DNA of 64,000 nucleotides, taken from Desertibaculum subflavum. GTDB taxonomy: Bacteria > Pseudomonadota > Alphaproteobacteria > Ferrovibrionales > Ferrovibrionaceae. Below the pieces are notes generated by a model. That model searched no databases, had not been told where the DNA came from, and saw only the letters and a program-made list of their open reading frames with translations. Shown here piece after piece: positions 30,878 to 41,700 of this stretch (the first letter of the stretch is position 1; the number at the start of each line of letters is the position of its first letter). The translations under genes were made by a program, and so were the position numbers. The stretch covers positions 1 to 64,000 of the forward strand of contig QOZS01000017.1 of NCBI GenBank assembly GCA_003576705.1, read 5' to 3'.

Positions 30878-32650
30878 CTACTTCTCCAGCTCGTCGATGA
30901 AGCCGGAGATGACGTCGAGCCCCTTGGACCAGAAGGCGGGGTCGCTCGCATCGAGGCCGAACGGCGCGAGCAGCTCCTTGTGGCGCAAGGTGCCGCCGGC
31001 CTTCAGCATCTCGATGTACTTCGCCTCGAAACCCTCCGGCCTCTCCAGATAGACCGCGTAGAGCGCGTTCACCAGGCAATCGCCGAAGGCATAGGCGTAG
31101 ACGTAGAACGGCGCGTGCACGAAGTGCGAGATATAGGCCCAGAAGGACTTGTACTCCTCGTCGAAGTGGAAGGCGGGGCCGAGGCTCTCGGTCTGGATCT
31201 CCATCCAGATCTTGCCGATCTGCTCCGGGGTCAGCTCGGCCTGCTTGCGCTCGGCATGCAGGCGCTGCTCGAAGCGGTAGAAGGCGATCTGGCGCACCAC
31301 GGTGTTGATCATGTCCTCGACCTTGGAGGCGAGGAGGGCGCGGCGACGCTTCGGGTCGGTCTGCCGCTTGAGCAGCGCACGGAAGGTCAATTGCTCGCCG
31401 AAGACCGAGGCTGTCTCGGCAAGGGTGAGCGGCGTATCGGCCATCAGCGGGCCCTGCACGGCGGCCAGCACCTGGTGCACGCCGTGGCCGAGCTCGTGCG
31501 CGAGCGTCATCACGTCGCGCGTCTTGCCCTGGTAGTTCAGCAGCAGATAGGGATGCGCGCTCGGCACCGTCGGATGCGCGAAGGCGCCCGAGGCCTTGCC
31601 CGGCCGCGACGGCGCGTCGATCCAGCGCTTGTCGAAGAAATCGGTGCCGATACGGCCGAGTTCCGGCGAGAAGGCCTGGTAGGCGTCGAGCACGACGCCG
31701 CGCGCCTCGTCCCAGCCGACGAAGCTGTCGTCGGTATCGGGCAGCGGCGCGTTGCGGTCCCAGAATTCCAGCTTGTCGAGGCCGAGCCAGCCGGCCTTCA
31801 GCTTGTAATAGCGGTGCGCGATCTTGGGGAAGGCCCTGGCGACGGATTCCTCCAGCGCCGCGACGACCTCGGGCTCGACCTGGTTGGCGAGGTGGCGCGA
31901 GGCCGGCGGGCTCGGGTACTTGCGCCAGCGGTCCTCGATTTCCTTGTCCTTCATGATGGTGTTGAGGACGAGGCCGAACAGGCGGATGTTGCCGCTGAGG
32001 GTCGCGCCGATGCTTTTCGCCGCATCGCGGCGCAGCTCGCGGTCGCGCTCGGAGAGGAGGTGGAGCGCCTCCTCCATGTTGAGGTCGCGGTCGCGGACCT
32101 TGAAGCGAAGCGCCGCCGCCGTCTCGTCGAACAGGCGGATCCAGGCGCTGCGCCCGGCGATCGACTTCTCCAGCAGGAGCTTTTCCATCTCGTCGGACAG
32201 CTCGTGCGGCCGGAACACCCGCAGGTCGCGGAGCCAGGGCTCGAAGCGCTTCAGCGCCGGGGCCTTGAGCTTCTCGGCCATGGCCGCGTCGTCGAGGCGG
32301 TTGATCTCCAGACGGAGGAACAGCGTATCGGCGGCGATCTCGGTCGCCCGCTCCTGCATCGACTGATAGAACTTGCCGATCTCCGGATCGGTCATGTCGC
32401 CGGCATGCAGCAGCTGGGCATAGGACATGACGCGGCCGAGCCGGTCTTCCAGCTTTTCGTAGATCGCCAGCGCCTCGGCGAGCCGGGCTCCGTCACTCGC
32501 CGCGATGTTGCCCCGGTACGCTTCCGCAAGCTGGCGCGCCTCCTTCGCCGCGCGATCGAGATCGCGCTTCAGTTCGGCGGAATCCGGCCCCGGATACAAG
32601 TCGGCCAGGTTCCAGGTGGGGAGGTCGGCGAGGCGGGGTTCGACGGTCAT
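30878..32650 (-). CDS. pepF: Oligoendopeptidase F (peptidase family M3)
   Basis: The product has 590 residues, typical for bacterial M3B enzymes. The N-terminus reads WNLADLYPGPDSAELKRDLD, the helical cap follows, and the zinc site is THELGH-like: LAHELGHGVHQVL with His385, Glu386 and His389. The third zinc Glu is in the TLAETASVFGEQL segment. Further family marks are DVMTLAHE and FVHAPFYVYAYAFGDCLVNALYA near the C-terminus. It degrades short peptides in the cytoplasm. It lies 10 bases upstream of the UbiB-like gene on the same strand. The chosen ATG at 32650 gives the conserved N-terminus; upstream codons to 32746 run into the palindromic repeat. Confidence 0.92.
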   Translation of the reverse strand: MTVEPRLADLPTWNLADLYPGPDSAELKRDLDRAAKEARQLAEAYRGNIAASDGARLAEALAIYEKLEDRLGRVMSYAQLLHAGDMTDPEIGKFYQSMQERATEIAADTLFLRLEINRLDDAAMAEKLKAPALKRFEPWLRDLRVFRPHELSDEMEKLLLEKSIAGRSAWIRLFDETAAALRFKVRDRDLNMEEALHLLSERDRELRRDAAKSIGATLSGNIRLFGLVLNTIMKDKEIEDRWRKYPSPPASRHLANQVEPEVVAALEESVARAFPKIAHRYYKLKAGWLGLDKLEFWDRNAPLPDTDDSFVGWDEARGVVLDAYQAFSPELGRIGTDFFDKRWIDAPSRPGKASGAFAHPTVPSAHPYLLLNYQGKTRDVMTLAHELGHGVHQVLAAVQGPLMADTPLTLAETASVFGEQLTFRALLKRQTDPKRRRALLASKVEDMINTVVRQIAFYRFEQRLHAERKQAELTPEQIGKIWMEIQTESLGPAFHFDEEYKSFWAYISHFVHAPFYVYAYAFGDCLVNALYAVYLERPEGFEAKYIEMLKAGGTLRHKELLAPFGLDASDPAFWSKGLDVISGFIDELEK

Positions 32651-32717
32651 GCGGAGCCTATCATTGGTGCGCCCGACTATATGGGTTCCGGCAGCAGGCG
32701 TGTCGAGGGCGGCGGAA

Positions 32718-32808
32718 TTTTCCACCACGGAGGACGCAGAGGGCACGGAGGCACACGGAGATTACTTGAGCAAATCCTCCGTGTGCCTCCGTGTCCTCCG
32801 TGGTGAAA
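32718..32808. repeat. Inverted repeat element, CACCACGGAGGAC / ACGGAGGCACACGGAG type
   Basis: The left arm is TTCCACCACGGAGGACGCAG followed by AGGGCACGGAGGCACACGGAG. The right arm (about 32773-32808) is its reverse complement apart from a 9-base insertion in the left arm. The loop is ATT-CTTGAGC-like. The sequence fills the gap between the pepF start and the thioesterase stop. Palindromes with this GGAGGACACGGAG pattern are common in intergenic DNA of diverse bacteria, so this is likely a member of a repeat family. It ends six bases before the thioesterase stop and might act as a terminator hairpin as well. Confidence 0.85.
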
Positions 32809-32814
32809 TGAATT

Positions 32815-33246
32815 TTAAGTCAGCAGGAACAGGGCATTGGCATAGGCGACCGGCTTGGTGCGGTCGTCCTGCCAGGCTTCGACGCGGACATTGGCGACGC
32901 GGCGGCCGAGCTTGGTGACGCTGGCGGCGGCGGCTGTTTCGACCGGGCGGCCGGAACGCAGATACTCGACCGTCAGATTGATGATCTTGGGCAGGCTGCC
33001 GCTTTCGCGGGTCCAGATCAGGTGCATGATCGCCGTGGCTTCCAGCAGGGCGCCGATCACCCCGCCATGCAGCGCCGGCAGCATCGGGTTGCCGACCAGC
33101 TTCTCGCCCCCGGGGATCAGGCAGATCGGGCCGTCCGGCGTCGCCTTCATGGTCAAGCCAAGGAAGCGGTAGTAGGGCACGATATCGACCAGACCGGAAG
33201 CGTCGCCGCTCTCTCGGGCCGCGGCGATGCGTTGCTCCACGGTCAT
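32815..33246 (-). CDS. PaaI-type hotdog thioesterase
   Basis: The product has 143 residues. The hotdog fold pattern is VPYYRFLGLTMKATPDGPICLIPGG, then LVGNPMLPALHGGVIGALLEAT, where HGGV is the PaaI-type active-site stretch, then LPKIINLTVEYLRSGRP and ANVRVEAWQD. It hydrolyses acyl-CoA thioesters of short or aromatic acids. The start ATG overlaps the stop of the second thioesterase as ATGA. The two thioesterases look like diverged tandem copies. Confidence 0.88.
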   Translation of the reverse strand: MTVEQRIAAARESGDASGLVDIVPYYRFLGLTMKATPDGPICLIPGGEKLVGNPMLPALHGGVIGALLEATAIMHLIWTRESGSLPKIINLTVEYLRSGRPVETAAAASVTKLGRRVANVRVEAWQDDRTKPVAYANALFLLT

Positions 33247-33716
33247 GCCGCGGCCTTCCGCTTGCGGGCGAAGGGTGACTTGTCGGAGCTGTCGACCATG
33301 AAGGTCGCGACGCAATTGGCGACGGGGTCGTCCGGATCGTCGTTCCAGGCCTTGGCCCGCACGAAAGCGATATGACGGGTCAGCTTGTAGCAGAGGGCCT
33401 CGGCATGCAGCGGCTGGCGCGGCGTCGAGGGCCGCAGGTAGTCGATGCGGAGATCGAGGGTCGCGATCGCCGTGGTGCGCATCAAGGCCACCTGAACCGC
33501 CATGCCGCAGGCGGTGTCGATCAGGGTGGTGACGACGCCGCCATGCAGCACGCCGGTATCCGGATGGCCGACCAGGCGCTCGTCCCATGGGAGCCTGAGG
33601 ACCGGGCGGCCGTCGACCAGATCGGCCACCTCGACGCCCAGCTCGCGGCAATGCGGGATGGCGTGGCGAACGATCTGCTGGATCGCTGCCGGATCGAGTT
33701 CGACCTTCGGCTTCAC
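33243..33716 (-). CDS. PaaI-type hotdog thioesterase (second copy)
   Basis: The product has 157 residues. It shows IPHCRELGVEVADLVDGRPVLRLPWDERLVGHPDTGVLHGGVVTT as an extended hotdog core, where VLHGGVVTTLIDTACG is the active-site stretch. DLRIDYLRP and HIAFVRAKAWNDD follow. The start is a GTG at 33716 that overlaps the epimerase stop as GTGA, so it is translated together with the upstream gene. It is followed by the smaller thioesterase through another ATGA overlap. A C-terminal basic tail (DSSDKSPFARKRKAAA) is unusual for the family and of unknown purpose. Specificity cannot be assigned. Confidence 0.87.
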   Translation of the reverse strand: MKPKVELDPAAIQQIVRHAIPHCRELGVEVADLVDGRPVLRLPWDERLVGHPDTGVLHGGVVTTLIDTACGMAVQVALMRTTAIATLDLRIDYLRPSTPRQPLHAEALCYKLTRHIAFVRAKAWNDDPDDPVANCVATFMVDSSDKSPFARKRKAAA

Positions 33717-34699
33717 GTGCCGACCTCGTCCTTGTGGAACGATTTGAACCACTCGACGAAGCGCGGGATGCCGATATCCAGCGGCGTGGTCGGCTGGAAG
33801 CCCAGATCGTGCCGGATGTCGTCGATATCGGCGCAGGTTTCCTTCACGTCGCCCGGCTGCATCGGGGCGTAGCGGATATTGGCCTTGCGACCGGTGGCGC
33901 GCTCCAGCACCTCGATCAGGCGCGGCAGGGGCTCGGCGCGGTTGTTGCCGATGTTGTAGAGCCGGCAAGGCGGCGCGTCGTTGCCGGGCGCCGGCGGATG
34001 GTCGAGCGCCGCGATCACGCCGGCCACGATGTCGTCGACATAGGTGAAGTCGCGCATCATGTCGCCGTGATTGAACAGGGTGATCGGGCGGCCGGCATAG
34101 ATGTCGCGGGTGAAGCTGTACACCGCCATGTCGGGCCGGCCCCACGGCCCGTAGACGGTGAAGAAGCGCAAGCCCGTCATCGGCAGCTGGTAGAGATGCG
34201 CATAGGCATGGCTCATCAGCTCGTCCGCCTTCTTGGTCGCGGCATAGAGCGAGACCGGATGGTCCGCGCTGTCGGAGGTGGCGAACGGCAGCTTGCGGTT
34301 GCCGCCATAGACCGAGCTGGAGCTGGCGTAGACGAGATGGCGCGGCGTGGCCAAATGCCGGAACAGCTCCAGCATGGTCAGGTGGCCGGTCAGGTTGGCA
34401 TGCGCGTATTCGAACGGGTGATCGATCGAATAGCGCACGCCCGGCTGAGCCGCGAGATGCACGATACGGTCGATCTCGTCGCGGCCGATCGCTTTCAGGA
34501 CGATCGGCGGATCGGCCAGATCGAGCTCCAGGAAGCGGAACCGGGGATGCGCCAGAGCGGCGAGACGCGCGCGCTTCAGCGCCACATCGTAGTAGGGCGT
34601 CAGGTTGTCGAGGCCGATCACCGTCTCGGCGCGGTCGAGCAGCCGGCGGGCGGTGTGATAGCCGATGAAACCGGCGGCGCCGGTGACCAGGACGGCCAT
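33713..34699 (-). CDS. NAD-dependent nucleotide-sugar epimerase (UDP-glucuronate 4-epimerase type)
   Basis: The product has 328 residues. The N-terminus is the Rossmann motif VLVTGAAGFIGYHTARRLL, and the catalytic Tyr-Lys appears in SLYAATKKADELM with Ser in VYASSSSVYGG. FRFLELDLAD and VHLAAQPGVRYSI are family marks of UDP-glucuronate epimerases (CapI/WbpP-like). FFTVYGPWGRPDMA, the VYGP motif, agrees. It may supply UDP-galacturonate for lipopolysaccharide or exopolysaccharide. It is the first gene of the operon with two thioesterases, an unusual combination. Confidence 0.9.
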   Translation of the reverse strand: MAVLVTGAAGFIGYHTARRLLDRAETVIGLDNLTPYYDVALKRARLAALAHPRFRFLELDLADPPIVLKAIGRDEIDRIVHLAAQPGVRYSIDHPFEYAHANLTGHLTMLELFRHLATPRHLVYASSSSVYGGNRKLPFATSDSADHPVSLYAATKKADELMSHAYAHLYQLPMTGLRFFTVYGPWGRPDMAVYSFTRDIYAGRPITLFNHGDMMRDFTYVDDIVAGVIAALDHPPAPGNDAPPCRLYNIGNNRAEPLPRLIEVLERATGRKANIRYAPMQPGDVKETCADIDDIRHDLGFQPTTPLDIGIPRFVEWFKSFHKDEVGT

Positions 34700-34854
34700 C
34701 GGCTCAGTCTCCTGTCGCGGCCTGGCCGCCGCCGCGCGCGTTGCTTCTCTGCATGTCCGGAAACTGCCGCTGCCGACCAGGGCCGTCAACGCGGCCGAGG
34801 GCCACGGTGCGGCCCCGGGGTGTCCAAACGCTTAACGGGAGGCTCGAGATCGGG

Positions 34855-35598
34855 TCAGAACCTGCCGGCGGCCAGGATGCGGCCGGCATGACCGTCCTGC
34901 GCCAAAATCGCGGCGCCGCTGCCCTGGGGCACGGCGTCGGCCGGCAGGGTGAGCTGCATGGCCTCCCCCTTCCACTCGCCGATCCGGCGGATCTCGCGGA
35001 CGACATTGGTGTAGACCAGCTTGCGGCCGCTGTTCTCGCCGCGGCCGATCGCCACCTCGTGACGCGGGTCGAAGCGCACCAGCCAGAGCGGAACGGCGCC
35101 GATGCCGGGCCGTGCCGGCAGGCTGACCATGTACTTGCCGTCCTTGGTTTCGCTGCAGTCGATCGGGGCGAGGGCCGCATTGTCGCCGAGTTCGGCCAGG
35201 GTCTTCGACTTGACGATTTCGGTCGCGGCGCGGCTGCGGTCGGTGCCCTGCATCTCGACCCGGCCGTCGATGATCATCTGCGGCGTATAGACATAGCGGC
35301 CCATCAGCCGGTCGCGGTACAGGCTCTGGCGATGGGTGTTCTCCTTGCTGCCGAACGTGTCCTTCCAGCCGAGATAATCCCAGTAGTCGACATGGAAGCT
35401 GAGCGCGAGGACATCGTTCCGCTGCGCCAGCTCGCCCAGGAACTTGTCGGCCGGCGGACAGGAATTGCAGCCCTGGCTGGTGAACAGCTCGACCACCACC
35501 GGCGCGCGCTCGCCGGCCGCGGCCGGCAGAGCAGCGAAGAGCGTCAGCGCCAGGCCGAGCAGGCAGCGGCCGAGCGCGTCGGGCGCGAGAAATGTCAT
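34855..35598 (-). CDS. DUF1223 secreted thioredoxin-fold protein
   Basis: The product has 247 residues with a signal peptide (residues 1-28, ending LPAAAG). VVVELFTSQGCNSCPPADKFLG is the DUF1223 mark and contains a thioredoxin-like CxxC (CNSC). HVDYWDYLGWKDTFGS and VYTPQMIIDGRVEMQG are the other conserved blocks. The role is unknown, but the fold suggests a periplasmic thiol protein. The gene is directly downstream of acnA, an association I recall in alphaproteobacteria. A strong hairpin lies between them, so the two may be separately terminated. Confidence 0.9.
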   Translation of the reverse strand: MTFLAPDALGRCLLGLALTLFAALPAAAGERAPVVVELFTSQGCNSCPPADKFLGELAQRNDVLALSFHVDYWDYLGWKDTFGSKENTHRQSLYRDRLMGRYVYTPQMIIDGRVEMQGTDRSRAATEIVKSKTLAELGDNAALAPIDCSETKDGKYMVSLPARPGIGAVPLWLVRFDPRHEVAIGRGENSGRKLVYTNVVREIRRIGEWKGEAMQLTLPADAVPQGSGAAILAQDGHAGRILAAGRF

Positions 35599-35685
35599 GG
35601 TCTCATTGATGGTACTGGTTCCCCCAGGCGACCAGTCACGATTGGTTGAGACGGCGGCAACCCCTCGTCAACGATTTGCGATGAC

Positions 35686-35719
35686 GCGCCGCGGCACCCG
35701 ATGCGGGGTGCCGCGGCGC
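35686..35719 (-). terminator. Perfect 14-bp stem hairpin after acnA
   Basis: GCGCCGCGGCACCC at 35686-35699 pairs exactly with GGGTGCCGCGGCGC at 35706-35719 around a 6-base loop (GATGCG). It lies 7 bases downstream of the acnA stop on the minus strand. No U-rich tract follows in that direction, so it is a strong hairpin with terminator-like placement rather than a textbook intrinsic terminator. Confidence 0.65.
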
Positions 35720-35726
35720 ACCGAAC

Positions 35727-38438
<2,712 letters not shown>

Positions 38439-38707
38439 GGGCTCCTCCTAGGATATGGCCCGAAGCCGCCGTACCGGGACCGACCCCATCGTTCCCCCCC
38501 TGCTTCGGGCCGCGTATTCGTGCCCCAATTCGCCGACTCTGCCAAGCGTGATCGGGGCAAAGCGGCTGCGAAACCCGCATGGAAGTGTTGCGGCGGCGAC
38601 ACGATCGCCGATTCTCGCTGCGCCGCAACCAGAACGACATCGCACGCCACAGCTCTGCCGCAATCTGGGCGAGGCTTGCTCTCGCACGCACGGGAGGTGT
38701 GCCAGCG

Positions 38708-41700
38708 ATGCGTAAGGGGCTTTGGGCCGCTCTGGCGGCCGGGGTGGTGGTTGTCGGAGCCGGGGCGGGATTCTGGTTCGGGGGCATTGGAAGGGGAGAC
38801 CGCGAGCCGGCGCCAAGCCAGGCGCCGCCGGCGCCCACGGCGCCGCAGGCGGAGACCCGACCTCCTGCCGCCGCAGCGCCGGCCGCGAGCCAGCCTGTCG
38901 CCCGCGAGATGGCATTCGCCGGCGTCCAGGTCGAATATGACGGCGAAACGCCGGAAGCCTGCCTCCGCTTCACCCAGGCGCTGGCCCCCGAGGGGCAGAA
39001 CTACCGCGATTTCCTCGATCTGAGACAAGGCTTCAACCCGGCGGTCCGGGTCGACGGCGACCGGCTCTGCCTCGCCGGCCTGCAATACGGCACCGAATAC
39101 CAGGTGACGATCCGGGCGGGCCTCCCGGCTGCATCGGGTGCCCGCACCACGGCGCCGGAGACCGTGCCGCTCAGTCTGGCCGAGCGGCCGCCCTATATCG
39201 GCATCGTCGGCTCCGGCTTCGTGCTGCCGCGCGAAGGCAGCAGCGGCCTGCCGGTCGAGACCATCAATCTCGACCGGGTCGAGGTGCAGGTGCTGCGCAT
39301 CGGCGACCGTGCCCTGCCGACCGAGGCGCGCCAGCTGCTGGCCAACCGCCAGCTCTATCGCTGGACCGTGCAATCGATTGCCGCCCAGCGGGCGACCCTG
39401 CTCTGGCAAGGCCAGATGGATGTCGCGCGTCGGCCGAATCAGCGGGTGGTGACCTCATTCCCGATCGCCGAGGCGATCAAGGAGCGCAAGCCCGGCGCCT
39501 ATCTGGTCGTCGTGAGCAAGCCCGGGGCCGTGCGGCTGGCCGGCGGCGCCGACACCACCGATGACGAGGAATACGAGGAGGACTACGCTGGCACAGCGCC
39601 GTTCGCGGCGCGGCTGATCGTCGAGACCGACACCGCGCTGACCACGCTGCAGGGCCAGGACGGCACCTTTGTCTTCGCCCGCTCGATCCTGACCGCCAAG
39701 CCGCTCGCCGGCATCGAACTCGCGCTGATCTCGGCCGGCAATGACGAGCTGGCGCGCGGCAAGACCGATGCCGACGGCCGGCTGAAGCTCGATCCCGGAT
39801 TGCTGCGCGGAGCCGGCGGGGCCGCGGCGTCCATGCTGCTCGCCTTCGGCGGTGGCGGCGATCTGGCCGTGCTGGACCTGCGCCGGCCGGCTTTCGACTT
39901 CTCCGACCGCGGCGTGACCGGCCGGCCGTCGCCCGGCCCGCTCGATGCCTACCTCTATGCCGATCGCGGTATCTACCGGCCGGGCGAGACGGTGCATCTT
40001 GTGGCGCTGCTCAGGGACGCTGCGGCGCAAGCCGTCGAGGGCCTGCCGCTGACCCTCGCGATCACGCGGCCGAACGGTGTCGAATATCGTCGGCTGGCCC
40101 TGGAAGCGAAGCCCGCCGGCGGGTTCCAGCACGATTTCACCCTGCCGGAATCGGCGGCGCGCGGCGTCTGGGCGGTGACCGCGCATGCCGATCCGAAGGG
40201 GCCGGCGATCGGCCGGGTCGAAGTGGACGTGCAGGATTTCGTGCCGGAACGGCTGAAGGTCACGGCGGCGACGGCGGCGAAGCGACTGCGTCCGACGGCA
40301 CCGCTGGAAGTCGAGATCGAGGCCTTGTTCTTGTACGGCGCGCCGGCGGCCGAACTCGATGTGGAGGCGGAGATCAAGCTGCTGCCCGACAAGCAGCCGT
40401 TCCCGAACCTGAAAGGCTGGCAGTTCGGCCGCGAAGACGACCGCTTCACCGAGGAGGTGGTGAGCCTCAATGTCGAGGCGACCGACGCCGAGGGCAAGGC
40501 AAAGGCGACCGGCGCGCTGAAACAGCTCGCCGAGGTGAGCTGGCCGCTGCAGGCCATGGTGACGGTCGGCGTGTTCGAGCCGTCCGGCCGGGTGGTGCAG
40601 GACCGGGTGATGCTGCCCTTCGTCAACCGCGAGGTGCTGCTCGGCATTCGCCCGACCTTCGCCGACCGGCGCGTGCAGGAAGGCAGCGAGGCGGTGCTGG
40701 AAGTCGCGGCCTTCGACGCCGACGGTGCCCGGATCGCGCGCGAGCAGGTCCGCTGGCGGCTCTACAAGGAGTGGACCGACTACACCTGGTACCAGGATGG
40801 CGGCCGCTGGCTGTATCGCAGCAATACGCGTGACCGGTTGGCACGCGAGGGTCTCGCGAATATCGCCGCCGATACGCCGCTGCAGCTGCGTGAGCCACTC
40901 GACTGGGGCCGCTACCGGCTGGTGGTCGACGACGCGGCGAGCGGCGCCTCCTCGTCCTACCGCTTCCGCGTCGGCTGGGCGCCGACCACCGATGCGGCCG
41001 ACATCCCCGACAAGGTCGAGGTGCTGGTGGAGAAGGAGGCGCATGCGGCCGGCAGCAATGCCCGTGTGCGCATCGTGCCGCCGGGGCCCGGCGAGCTGAT
41101 GATCGCGGTGGCCGGCGACCGGATCTACGAGACCCGGAGCTTAAGCGTTACCGGCGCGGAAGCGACCATCGAGGTCGCGGTGGACGCGGCCTGGGGGCCG
41201 GGCGCCTATGTGCTGGCGAGCTGGTATCGCCCGCTGAACCAGGGCAAGCCGCGCGATCCGCTGCGCGCGGTCGGGCTGGCCTGGATCGGGATCGATACCA
41301 GCGACCGCGTGCTGGCGGTCGAGCTCGGCGCGCCGGAAAAGATCACGCCGGAGGCTAGGCTGAGCGTGCCGCTGGTGGTCAAAGGCGTCGCGGCTGGGGA
41401 GACCACCTTCGTCACCCTGGCCGCGGTCGACGAGGGCATCCTGCAGCTCACTCGCTTCGTCTCGCCCGATCCGGCGAAGCACTATTTCGGCAAGCGCCGG
41501 CTCGGCATCGACTATCGCGACGATTACGGCCGTCTGCTGGACGGCAATGCCGGTCCGGCGGGCCGGCTGCGCTCCGGCGGCGACGGCATCGGCGGCGCCG
41601 GTCTCGCGGTGGTGCCGACCAGGTCGGTGGCGCTGTTCTCCGGTCCCATCCAGGTCGATGCCGAGGGCAAGGCGACCGTTGCGCTCGACGTGCCGGATTT

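Noticed and set aside
29443..30900. 485-codon plus-strand frame opposite the UbiB-like gene
   Set aside because: No family motif, strongly biased composition, and the minus strand has the complete ABC1 motifs.
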